From Pantoea sp. 18069 (lineage in GTDB: Bacteria > Pseudomonadota > Gammaproteobacteria > Burkholderiales > Burkholderiaceae_C), in assembly GCF_902706035.1 (NCBI RefSeq), contig NZ_CACSJA010000008.1:62001-126000 (forward strand): a DNA stretch of 64,000 nucleotides, read 5' to 3'. Below are positions 54,776 through 62,653 of this stretch, one piece after another (the first letter of the stretch is position 1; every line of letters begins with the position of its first letter). The notes beneath the pieces are model-generated. The model had not been told where the DNA came from. It saw only the letters and a list, made by a program, of their open reading frames with translations, and ran no database searches. Both the position numbers and the translations under genes were made by a program.

Positions 54776-55630
54776 ATGAGAAAAAACAAGCAGTTGCTGA
54801 TCATTGCTGTCACGGCCATTGGACTTGGGCTTACAGCCGCCCTCACTGCAGTTGCCGTGGTGTATTCCGGCGCCTATGACATCTCTGCCACGCGCCAGCA
54901 TTGGCAGGCCACTCATTCCTTGCTGGAGATCGCCATGCGCCAGTCGGTGCGCCAACAGGCCGCAAGCATCGAAGAACCGGCTCTCACCGATCCGCAAATG
55001 GCGCTGCGGGGTGCGGCCAGCTTCCACGACAAATGCGTGCAATGCCATGGCGCGCCCGGCGTCGCCCAATCTGCCATCGGCCTGAGCATGCAGCCCCTGC
55101 CCGGCCCCCTGGTGGATGCCAAACGGCACTGGCGCCCACGCGAGCTGTACTGGGTGGTGCGCCATGGCATCAAGATGACCGGGATGCCGGCCTGGCAATA
55201 CCGGCTGGCCGACGCGGAAATATGGGATCTCGTGGCGTTCATGCAGCAGCTGCCGCAGCTCGACGCCATGCAGTACGCGCAATGGACCCGGCCCGGGCTG
55301 GCCACGCCCGCACGGGAAAGCCATGCACCGGCGTCCGCTGCGACATTCACCCCCGATGTCGAACGTGGGCGCCAGGCGCTGCACCAATATGCCTGCAGCG
55401 CCTGTCACACCATTCCCGGTGTCACCGGCTCGCGCGTCCACGTCGGCCCGCCGCTCAAAGGCATGGGCACGCGCACGCTGATCGCCGGCACGCTGGCCAA
55501 TAGCCCGGCCAATCTCGCGCTCTGGCTTACCGCTACCCAGCAGGTCAAGCCCGGCACGGCCATGCCCCAGCTTGGCGTCTCATCGCGCGATGCGCAGGAT
55601 ATCGCGGCCTATCTTTCCACGCTGCGCTGA
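54776..55630 (+). CDS. Membrane-anchored di-haem cytochrome c
   Basis: The 284-residue protein has an N-terminal anchor (QLLIIAVTAIGLGLTAALTA), followed by YSGAYDISATRQH, a motif found in cytochromes of alternative cox clusters. Two haem sites follow, CVQCHG (residues 87-91) and CSACHT (207-211), each with a distal Met (IKMTGMPAW, TAMPQLGVS). It is divergent from the oxidase operon across 50 bases and likely feeds it with electrons. Confidence 0.88.
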   Translation: MRKNKQLLIIAVTAIGLGLTAALTAVAVVYSGAYDISATRQHWQATHSLLEIAMRQSVRQQAASIEEPALTDPQMALRGAASFHDKCVQCHGAPGVAQSAIGLSMQPLPGPLVDAKRHWRPRELYWVVRHGIKMTGMPAWQYRLADAEIWDLVAFMQQLPQLDAMQYAQWTRPGLATPARESHAPASAATFTPDVERGRQALHQYACSACHTIPGVTGSRVHVGPPLKGMGTRTLIAGTLANSPANLALWLTATQQVKPGTAMPQLGVSSRDAQDIAAYLSTLR

Positions 55631-55729
55631 AAGCCGACGCCAGCGAAAAAACGCCCGGAATTTGCAGGGAGACAAGTCGACAGGGGCATCCTGGCTTCGG
55701 TGGAATTGCCGCGAAGCGCGCGGGGACTG

Positions 55730-56620
55730 TCAAGCCTGCCGCCTCCAAGATGACGGCGTAGTCCCAAACCGGCGCCGAAACTCCGTCGTGAAGTGGGCGT
55801 TGCTGGAAAAGCCGCAGTCAACGGCGATGTCGGCGACGGTGCGGTCAGGCTGTCGACGCAGCATTTGGCGTGCGAGATCGACCCGCCGCTCCATGACATA
55901 GGCGTGGGGTGAGAGCCCGAAGGTCGCCTTGAAGATGCGCGAGAAGTGGTACGGGCTCAGCCCGACAACACCGGCCATGCGTTCGACCGTCAGCGAAGCT
56001 CCCAGGTCGCAGTCGATGAAGCTCTTCAGGCGCTCACGCTCACGGGGATGGAGCTTTCCGCGTGCCTGCAACGCCTGAGCGGGATTCGAGCCGAAATGGC
56101 TGCTCAAGAGCCCCAGCAAGGCAATGGAGAGCCCCTGCGCGAACAGCGGGCCGTTCGGCGATTGGCTCGCGGCCTCCTTCCACAGCGTTCCCACGAGGTT
56201 GCAGACCTCGTCGTTGAACGTCTCGGTGCGCGTGGTTTCCAGCCGATAGTGGAAGGCACTGTCGCGCAGCAGACGCCCCAGTATCGCCCCTGTCAACTCC
56301 AGCGTGATGACCGACCCGCAGGTTCCCTGGTGCTGGATTTCGCTGAAGTGGGTTTCTTCAAACATCACTTCGACCATCCTGGGAGCGGTATAGCGCTCGA
56401 AGCGATGGATGCCGTCTCGATACCACCGTTTTCCGGCGCCCACGTTGACGATGGCAATGACCGGTTCGGGAAAGTAGACATCGCTGGCGATGTTCTCGCT
56501 GGGCAGTTCGAAGAGGTTGATTGGAATGCCCGTCCACTCAGGCGGGGGCCGGACGAGTGGCTCAGCGCCTGCATCCCAGCGCTCTGCAGGGACTGCCGCT
56601 GTATTGAAATCCTTCGTCAC
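55730..56620 (-). CDS. AraC family transcriptional regulator
   Basis: The 296-residue regulator has an N-terminal cupin-like sensing region and a C-terminal pair of helix-turn-helices (LTVERMAGVVGLSPYHFSRI, then VADIAVDCGFSSNAHFTTEF). I choose GTG 56618-56620 (VTKDFNTAAVPAERW) because AGGTGG lies six bases upstream; a GTG 21 codons earlier has none. It is divergent from the tannase gene, with 360 bases between, and may control it. Confidence 0.88.
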   Translation of the reverse strand: MTKDFNTAAVPAERWDAGAEPLVRPPPEWTGIPINLFELPSENIASDVYFPEPVIAIVNVGAGKRWYRDGIHRFERYTAPRMVEVMFEETHFSEIQHQGTCGSVITLELTGAILGRLLRDSAFHYRLETTRTETFNDEVCNLVGTLWKEAASQSPNGPLFAQGLSIALLGLLSSHFGSNPAQALQARGKLHPRERERLKSFIDCDLGASLTVERMAGVVGLSPYHFSRIFKATFGLSPHAYVMERRVDLARQMLRRQPDRTVADIAVDCGFSSNAHFTTEFRRRFGTTPSSWRRQA

Positions 56621-56980
56621 GCTTTTCCACCTTTCTATCCGGGCCGGCCTTGGGGCTGCCAGGAACAGCGACTGTACTGCCACGACATCGGTTCCTCACA
56701 GTGGGGCGATCACCTAGACGGGTGGAGCACGATTTCGAAAGTGACAGCACGGTCCTGGTAGCGCGTTGCCAGGGGGAAAACTAACCTTGTTCGAAGCGGC
56801 GTGGAGAAGGGGTCTGCCGAACCGGACGTTGCGCAATGTCATGCGAACTTGGCCAGGGGGCAGTTCGGAGCCTTCATCGCCATCGAGTCCATCCGCTTGG
56901 CGCAAGTGAGCCGCAAGGCCGAGGTCGATCTGGCCTGGCGGCCCACCTGCAATGGATCACTCAAACATCTGGAGACAAAC

Positions 56981-58804
56981 ATGCATCGCTCATCCCGAAA
57001 CAAGGATGGTGTCACCCTGGGGGCCGCGGCTCTCGCAGCACTTTTCAGCCTGGTCGGCTGCGGTGGCAGCGATGGCGGCACAGCCGCCATTGACGTGCCC
57101 AAAGCGTTGACCTGTGACGACTCGATCAAGACTTCCTTCAAGCCTGACGAACTGACCTCGGTGCTCCTGGTCAGGTCGTTCAAGAAGGGCGACCCACTGC
57201 TGTCACCGAATGCCTTCGATCCGAACCCAGTGGCGTTGAACGACCTCTGCTTGGTGAAGCTGCTGGTCGGGCCTGGCAACCCCGGTCCCGCGGACGCACC
57301 CTCGACCTCGCCCGGCATAGGGATCGAAGTGTGGTTGCCGGCCAAAAATCGATGGAACGGTCGCTTTCATGCCACCGGCAATGGAGGATGGGCGGGCTCG
57401 GAGGAGTCCGATGTCATGAGGAACGGGTCTTCCGCCGTCGGCAATGACTACCGATTCGCAGCGGCGATTGCCGGGTCGGAGGGTTCCGTCACAGCCTCAG
57501 CCGACAACGGGCATCAAAGCGGACCAGGGGTGCAGAGCAATATGAACGGTTCATTCGCCATGAATCCGGATGGAACCATCAACACCACGCTGTGGAAGGA
57601 TTTCTCCGAACGGAGTCTGCACGAGCTGGCGATCAAGACCAAGGCACTGACCGCCGCCTACTATGGTTCGGCGCCGAAGTTCTCGTATTGGGACGGAGGA
57701 TCGACCGGTGGCCGCCAGGCGCTCAAGCTGGCCCAGGCTTATCCAGAAGACTTTGATGGAATCATCTCCGGATTCCCCGCCATCAACTGGTCCCGGTTCA
57801 GCACGGCAGCGATCTTTCCGCAAGTCGTGATGCAGCGCGACCTGGGAGGGTCGAGGCTGACAGCAGGCCAACTCGACCTGGTGTCGAACGCGGCCATCAA
57901 CGCCTGCGACGTCGTCGGGGGCCAGCACCTGGGCTATGTTCCGGATGCGACTGCCTGCGCCTACGATCCGGCAAAGGATGCGCAGGTGATCTGCCACGCC
58001 AATGGCGGCAGCAATTCGACGCCCACCTGCGTCACCCCCGTTCAGGCAAACGCCATCAACAAGATGTGGTACGGGCAAACGACGGATGGGTCCGTGCCCA
58101 GCCCGGCGCTCGACAACGGTCTATCTACCAACCTGACCGGATTGCAGCGCTGGTACGGAGTGACCCGGGGGACTTCGCTTCTGGGGCTGGCAGGGGATCA
58201 GCCGAGCCTCATAGCGTTGCATCATGTGGCCGTCGAACTGCAGGACTCGAGGCTCGCGGACCCCAGCTTCAGGAATGCGCGGGGAAATGGCGCAGATGGC
58301 TGGAAACAGCTGACTTACCCGCAGTTGTCGGACGCGTTCGACCGCGGCATCGCCCTGCAGGCGTCGTTCGCCGACATCGATACGGACAACCCGGATCTGT
58401 CGGCCTTCAAGGCTCGCGGGGGCAAACTGCTTCACTACCATGGCGAGTCGGACCAGGTCATCATGCCGTTCGGGTCTGTGAACTACTACAACCGCGTTGC
58501 CAGCCGCATGGGCGGCTTCTCGGAGATTCAGGATTTCTACCGTTTCTATCTGATTCCGGGAATGGGACATGGCCCCGTCAACGGCACCTCGAATCCGGCT
58601 GCGAATCCCCCCCTTCCCGCTCCGGGCCAGATCTATGACTTGATCACGGACTGGGTTGAAAAGGGCATCGTGCCGGACCGCATCAACCTGTCTTCGCAGT
58701 CGAGCACGCCCGTATCGAAGAGCCGACCTATCTGCCCCTATCCGAAGAAAGCGACTTATGTGCAAGGGGATGCGAACATCGCGGCCAGCTACAACTGCAT
58801 CTAG
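56981..58804 (+). CDS. Tannase/feruloyl esterase family lipoprotein
   Basis: The 607-residue alpha/beta hydrolase has a lipobox LVGC (Cys27). The nucleophile region is SYWDGGSTGGRQALKLAQ, the acid region HYHGESDQVIMPFGS and the histidine region PGMGHGPVNG. In this family the usual motifs are G-C-S-x-G-G and H-C, whose cysteines form a disulfide beside the catalytic triad. Both are glycine here, so the bond is absent while Ser, Asp and His remain. It likely cleaves phenolic esters at the cell surface. GGAGA precedes ATG 56981; an upstream extension of the frame has no homology to the family. Confidence 0.88.
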   Translation: MHRSSRNKDGVTLGAAALAALFSLVGCGGSDGGTAAIDVPKALTCDDSIKTSFKPDELTSVLLVRSFKKGDPLLSPNAFDPNPVALNDLCLVKLLVGPGNPGPADAPSTSPGIGIEVWLPAKNRWNGRFHATGNGGWAGSEESDVMRNGSSAVGNDYRFAAAIAGSEGSVTASADNGHQSGPGVQSNMNGSFAMNPDGTINTTLWKDFSERSLHELAIKTKALTAAYYGSAPKFSYWDGGSTGGRQALKLAQAYPEDFDGIISGFPAINWSRFSTAAIFPQVVMQRDLGGSRLTAGQLDLVSNAAINACDVVGGQHLGYVPDATACAYDPAKDAQVICHANGGSNSTPTCVTPVQANAINKMWYGQTTDGSVPSPALDNGLSTNLTGLQRWYGVTRGTSLLGLAGDQPSLIALHHVAVELQDSRLADPSFRNARGNGADGWKQLTYPQLSDAFDRGIALQASFADIDTDNPDLSAFKARGGKLLHYHGESDQVIMPFGSVNYYNRVASRMGGFSEIQDFYRFYLIPGMGHGPVNGTSNPAANPPLPAPGQIYDLITDWVEKGIVPDRINLSSQSSTPVSKSRPICPYPKKATYVQGDANIAASYNCI

Positions 58805-58985
58805 GTCGAAGTGATACGGCCCCACCGCAGCGTGCACTGGAAGCGATCGCCACGATCTTCCCGTGCAGCACCCTGGTGGCCTGATCGGCCTGCGCTTGAC
58901 GCCAGCTTGCGCGTGGCGCCGCCACAAGGCGGCATGCCCGGCGTTCGGACAAATGGCGTTCGCCGCGCATGATCCAGATGATCAT
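58803..58985 (-). pseudogene. IS3-family orfB fragment
   Basis: The minus-strand stretch HLSERRACRLVAAPRASW followed by KIVAIAS resembles the N-terminal part of IS3-family OrfB transposases. It is cut at both ends and blends into other sequence near the tannase stop. It lies about 70 bases from the second tRNA-His, as an orfA fragment lies near the first. Confidence 0.5.
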
Positions 58986-59019
58986 GCCGGCGGATTCCAA
59001 CTTTCGCACCCGAAAACAA

Positions 59020-59043
59020 AACAAGGACCCGAAGGTCCTTGTT
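59020..59043 (-). terminator. Terminator after tRNA-His 2
   Basis: A perfect 10-bp stem AACAAGGACC/GGTCCTTGTT with a CGAA loop (TTCG on the minus strand) has T-rich sequence on both sides. It lies just past the tRNA CCA end. Confidence 0.8.
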
Positions 59044-59056
59044 TTTACTTGCATTT

Positions 59057-59133
59057 TGGGGTGGCTGATGGGGCTCGAACCCACGACAACAGGAATCACA
59101 ATCCTGGACTCTACCAACTGAGCTACAGCCACC
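59057..59133 (-). tRNA. tRNA-His (GTG), copy 2
   Basis: I see no difference from copy 1 (46927-47003) over the 77 bases, including G-1, the GTG anticodon and encoded CCA, and it has the same orientation. It follows ppiD by 70 bases on the same strand. It is probably the resident copy, since it sits in the core hupB-tRNA-Val-ppiD block. Confidence 0.96.
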
Positions 59134-59203
59134 GCAGAAGCGTCTATTCTAAGCCAAAAAATACCGCCCTATCGCGAGTTTCACGATTTGGCGGCATTAA
59201 ATC

Positions 59204-61099
59204 TCAAGGACGGTCGACCTTCATCTGCACCTTGAAGCGGGCCTTGAGCATTTCATAGTAGGCAGCGCCTTCGGCGCCGGCCCACCACTGGGCCAGTTGC
59301 TGCTTCTGTGCGGCAACGATCTGCGCGTCCTGGGCCGGGCGTTCGACCACGGCATTGACCTTGACCACGGCATAGCCGAGGTTGCCGAGGTCCACGCCGG
59401 TCCAGACAGGCAAGGCATCCACGGAAGCGTGCAGCGCGGCGTCGATGACTTCGCGCGGCAGGTTCTGCGGCTGATCGCGACCGATCACGACGGCGCTGCC
59501 CAGGACGGCGCTGGCGGGCTGTTCCTTCCAGGCCTTGAGCTTGGCCTGGCCTTCTTCACGTGCCAGTTCCGCGGACTTCTGCGCCACATACAGCGCCTGC
59601 ACCTTGTCGGCCACTTCTTCGTAGGCCAGGGTATGGGCCGGCGAATAGGCGACGACACGGCCTGCGACCATCAGGCCGGAAGCAATCTCGACGGCGTCGG
59701 TGTTGCGCTTGCTTTCCAGCGACTCGGGCGCAAACAGGGCTTCGAGGAAGCGCGGGTTGGCCAGCGGGCCCTGGGCGCCAGGGCCCGGAACGCGCGCCAC
59801 GCGCTCGGCCTTGTGCACCGTCAGCTTGAGCTTTTCGGCCACGCCTTGCAGGTTGTCCGACTGCTCGTACACGCCATTGGCGAACTGCTCGGCCACTTCG
59901 GCGAACTTGCTCTGTGCCTGCTGTTCCTTCAGATCCCGCTCGAGCTGCGGGCGCAGCTCGGCAAAGCTGGGCTGGGGCGGCGTCTTGATGTCGGTCAGCT
60001 CAATGATGTGGAAGCCGAAATCGCTTTCGACCACATCGCTGATCTCGCCCTTCTTCAATGCGAAGGCCGCATCCTCGAAGGGCTTGACCATGGCGCCGCG
60101 GCTGAAGAAGCCCAGATCGCCACCGCTTTGGGCGGTGCCGCTGTCCTGCGAGGATTGCTTTGCGACCGCAGCAAAGGACTGCGGGTCCTTGCGCAGCTGC
60201 TCGAGCAGGGCCTGGGCCTGTTCACGCGCCTGGGTGCGGTCGGCGGCCGACGCGTCCCGGGTGGCGTTGATCAGGATATGGCTTGCACGGCGCTCTTCCT
60301 GGCCCGCGAGTCGCGCCAGGTTTTCCTGGTAGTAGGTGCGCAGGTCGTCTTCATTGAGCTCCATCGCGGCCTGCACGCTGGCCGAGTCGAGCACCACGTA
60401 TTCGACGCTCGCCTGTTCGGCCTGCTGGAACCTGTCCGGGTGGGCCTTGTAATAGGCCTGCAGATCTTCGGGCGTGGATTTGATCCCGGCCGCGAAATCG
60501 CCGGCCTTGAACTGTGCCACCTGCACTTCGCGGCGCTGGTAGAGCGCGTCCATCGCCAGCTTGAGCTGGGTATCGGTCACGAACGAGGAATTCATCGCCG
60601 AGCCCATCACCTGGCTCAGCGACAGATTGCTGCGCAGATTGGCTTCAAAGCCTTCGGGCGTCATGCCTTGCGCGCCCACGAGCGCGCGATAGGCTTGGGC
60701 ATCGAGCGTGCCGTCGGCGCGCTTGAGCTCGGCAATCGCCGGGATCTGCTGCAGGCTGCGCACCAGTTGGGCATCGCTGGTCACGAGGTGCATCTTCTGC
60801 GCCGCGGCCACGAGCACGCGGTCACGCACCATGCGCTCGAGCGTGGCGTAACGCGCCTGGGGCGAGTCCAGCAGCCGGGTATCGATTTCCGGATTCTCGG
60901 CGCGCAGCTGATCGCTCTCCATGCGGTGCGCGTTGTCCCAGTCCGATTGCTTGATCTCGTTGCCATCGACCCTGGCCACTGTCGGACTGGATTCCGAGAA
61001 ATAGTTCTGGTCGATGCCAACGAAGATGAACGAGGGAATGATCAGCAAGAACAACAAGATCATCACGAACTTGGAGTGCTTGCGGATGGCTTCAAACAT
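59204..61099 (-). CDS. ppiD: Peptidylprolyl isomerase PpiD (SurA-like periplasmic chaperone)
   Basis: The 631-residue protein begins MFEAIRKHSKFVMILLFLLI with a single membrane anchor, a SurA_N-like helical region, and a parvulin domain (RASHILINATRDASAADRTQ ... GGDLGFFSRGAMVKPFEDAA ... SDFGFHIIELTDI). A further helical/partial parvulin region ends it. It aids folding of outer-membrane proteins near the translocon. Start ATG 61097-61099; the in-frame extension upstream crosses a terminator. Gene order hupB-tRNA-ppiD is as in related bacteria. Confidence 0.95.
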   Translation of the reverse strand: MFEAIRKHSKFVMILLFLLIIPSFIFVGIDQNYFSESSPTVARVDGNEIKQSDWDNAHRMESDQLRAENPEIDTRLLDSPQARYATLERMVRDRVLVAAAQKMHLVTSDAQLVRSLQQIPAIAELKRADGTLDAQAYRALVGAQGMTPEGFEANLRSNLSLSQVMGSAMNSSFVTDTQLKLAMDALYQRREVQVAQFKAGDFAAGIKSTPEDLQAYYKAHPDRFQQAEQASVEYVVLDSASVQAAMELNEDDLRTYYQENLARLAGQEERRASHILINATRDASAADRTQAREQAQALLEQLRKDPQSFAAVAKQSSQDSGTAQSGGDLGFFSRGAMVKPFEDAAFALKKGEISDVVESDFGFHIIELTDIKTPPQPSFAELRPQLERDLKEQQAQSKFAEVAEQFANGVYEQSDNLQGVAEKLKLTVHKAERVARVPGPGAQGPLANPRFLEALFAPESLESKRNTDAVEIASGLMVAGRVVAYSPAHTLAYEEVADKVQALYVAQKSAELAREEGQAKLKAWKEQPASAVLGSAVVIGRDQPQNLPREVIDAALHASVDALPVWTGVDLGNLGYAVVKVNAVVERPAQDAQIVAAQKQQLAQWWAGAEGAAYYEMLKARFKVQMKVDRP

Positions 61100-61123
61100 A
61101 GTCGATCTTTCTGTGGAAGCAAT

Positions 61124-61150
61124 AAAAAAGGCGAACCCATGTTCGCCTTT
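61124..61150 (-). terminator. Terminator upstream of ppiD
   Basis: On the minus strand a 10-bp stem (61141-61150 with 61127-61136) is followed by six T residues. It ends transcripts from hupB/tRNA-Val, or lies in the ppiD leader, since ppiD starts only 25 bases downstream. Confidence 0.75.
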
Positions 61151-61332
61151 GTACGGTGTGCGGAGCCAAAGGAACCTGACTGAGGAAGACAAGGGTCTGC
61201 CCCTCATCCATCCATCAACGACAAAGCCTGCCAACGACCCACGCTACCTTGGTGAAGGAAACTGCGCAGATTCTACCTGTTACGCCTGAAGGCCCAAGCA
61301 GCCGATGGCGCCAATGCAAAAGGAGGGCGAAG

Positions 61333-61361
61333 AAAAAGGGCCTGGATTGCTCCGGGCCCTT
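61333..61361 (-). terminator. Terminator after tRNA-Val
   Basis: An 11-bp stem with one G-U pair (61351-61361 with 61336-61346, loop 61347-61350) is followed on the minus strand by TTTTT. It lies 19 bases beyond the tRNA-Val CCA end. Confidence 0.75.
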
Positions 61362-61379
61362 GATTTCATTTGCTTTGGG

Positions 61380-61455
61380 TGGTGGGTGCTGACGGGATCG
61401 AACCGCCGACCTACTCCGTGTAAAGGAGCCGCTCTACCGACTGAGCTAAGCACCC
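61380..61455 (-). tRNA. tRNA-Val (TAC)
   Basis: The minus strand folds to a full cloverleaf: acceptor GGGTGCT/AGCACCC, D arm TAGCTCAGTCGGTAGAGC, anticodon loop with TAC inside CTCCTTTACACGGAG, T arm TCGGCGGTTCGATCCCGTC and encoded CCA. It lies 15 bases after hupB. Confidence 0.96.
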
Positions 61456-61470
61456 CCTTGCAACTGCTTG

Positions 61471-61743
61471 TCAGTTCAACGCATCTTTCAATGCCTTGCC
61501 CGGACGGAATTTAGGCACCTTGGCGGCCTTGATCTCGATCGTGGCGCCGGTGCGTGGGTTGCGGCCGGTGCGTGTGGAACGCTCACCCACGGTGAATGTG
61601 CCAAAACCGACGAGCGATACTGTACCACCCTTTTTGAGGGTTTTCTTCACTGCCTCGATCGTCGATTCCAGAGCGCGCGCAGCGGCGGCCTTGGAGATGT
61701 CGGCATTGTTTGCGATGTGCTCAATCAGTTCTGTCTTATTCAC
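61471..61743 (-). CDS. hupB: DNA-binding protein HU-beta
   Basis: The 90-residue nucleoid protein reads (M)[19 protein letters not shown] with the HU DNA-binding arm [20 protein letters not shown] and the tail [12 protein letters not shown]. The start is GTG 61741-61743 with AGAGG six bases upstream; no ATG fits the family N-terminus. It is followed by tRNA-Val and ppiD on the same strand. Confidence 0.96.
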   Translation of the reverse strand: MNKTELIEHIANNADISKAAAARALESTIEAVKKTLKKGGTVSLVGFGTFTVGERSTRTGRNPRTGATIEIKAAKVPKFRPGKALKDALN

Positions 61744-62030
61744 AAGAGGCCTCTCGAGAAATGGTGGATGGAATGTCGCAGCTGTGCGGAAACTGTGCAG
61801 TTCAAGAACCGTATCTTCCGGCCAGCCTGCAATCACCTGGGGTGAATGCGTTTCGGGCCATGCCATCGACCTTCCAAGTGTCAATGTTATCCGCTGCAAT
61901 CCCAGCGGCTGCAGCGATTCTAGCTGCAATTGCACTGCCGCCCGGCGTCAGCGGCGGTTTTTGTGGCGCGCAGTCGCTAGAGGCTTCACGGATTGACAAC
62001 CCGGGCCGGCGCGCGCCGGCTGCGGCCAAT

Positions 62031-62600
62031 CTACCTGTCGACGCGTGCGCGAATTTCGGGCACGGCCTTTTGCAGGTAATAGACCATGGACCAGACCGTG
62101 AGCACGGCGGCAACCCAGATCAGCACATGGCCCCAGACGCCGGTGTCGATCACGCCGAGCAGCATCCCGTCATAGAGCAGGAAGGGAATGGCCACCATCT
62201 GCGCGGTGGTCTTGAGCTTGCCCAGCATGTGCACGGCCACGCTCTTGCTCGCACCGATCTGCGCCATCCATTCGCGCAGCGCTGAAATGGCGATCTCGCG
62301 GCCGATGATGATCAGCGCGACGAACACGTCGGCGCGCTGCAGATGCACCAGCACCAGCAGCGAGGCGCAGACCAGGAACTTGTCGGCCACGGGATCGAGG
62401 AAGGCGCCGAAGGAGGAGGTCTGGTTGAGCTTGCGCGCGAGGTAGCCGTCGAGCCAGTCGGTCGCGGCAAACACGATGAACATCAGCGTGGCAATCAGAT
62501 TTTGCAGCGCCGGCTCCATAGGGGTGTAGAACACTCCCACGATCAAAGGTATCGCGACAAAGCGCGTACAGGTCATCAAGGTGGGGATGGTCAGAAACAT
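62031..62600 (-). CDS. pgsA: CDP-diacylglycerol-glycerol-3-phosphate 3-phosphatidyltransferase
   Basis: The 189-residue inner-membrane enzyme makes phosphatidylglycerophosphate, the precursor of phosphatidylglycerol. The CDP-alcohol phosphotransferase motif is DWLDGYLARK followed by GAFLDPVADK, giving D-x2-DG-x2-AR-x8-G-x3-D-x3-D with the nucleophilic aspartates. Four to five membrane spans are evident. It follows uvrC by 53 bases, a common pair in Comamonadaceae. The 287 bases between pgsA and hupB show no gene. Confidence 0.95.
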   Translation of the reverse strand: MFLTIPTLMTCTRFVAIPLIVGVFYTPMEPALQNLIATLMFIVFAATDWLDGYLARKLNQTSSFGAFLDPVADKFLVCASLLVLVHLQRADVFVALIIIGREIAISALREWMAQIGASKSVAVHMLGKLKTTAQMVAIPFLLYDGMLLGVIDTGVWGHVLIWVAAVLTVWSMVYYLQKAVPEIRARVDR

Positions 62601-62653
62601 GCTGCAATTGTGTCATGCGCCGAAGACCTTTACGAACAGCATCGAGGCCGGCC

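Noticed and set aside
61920..61970. Intrinsic terminator of pgsA
   Set aside because: A GC-rich stem is followed by a T-run only on the plus strand, whereas pgsA is transcribed on the minus strand, and the stem is short and imperfect.
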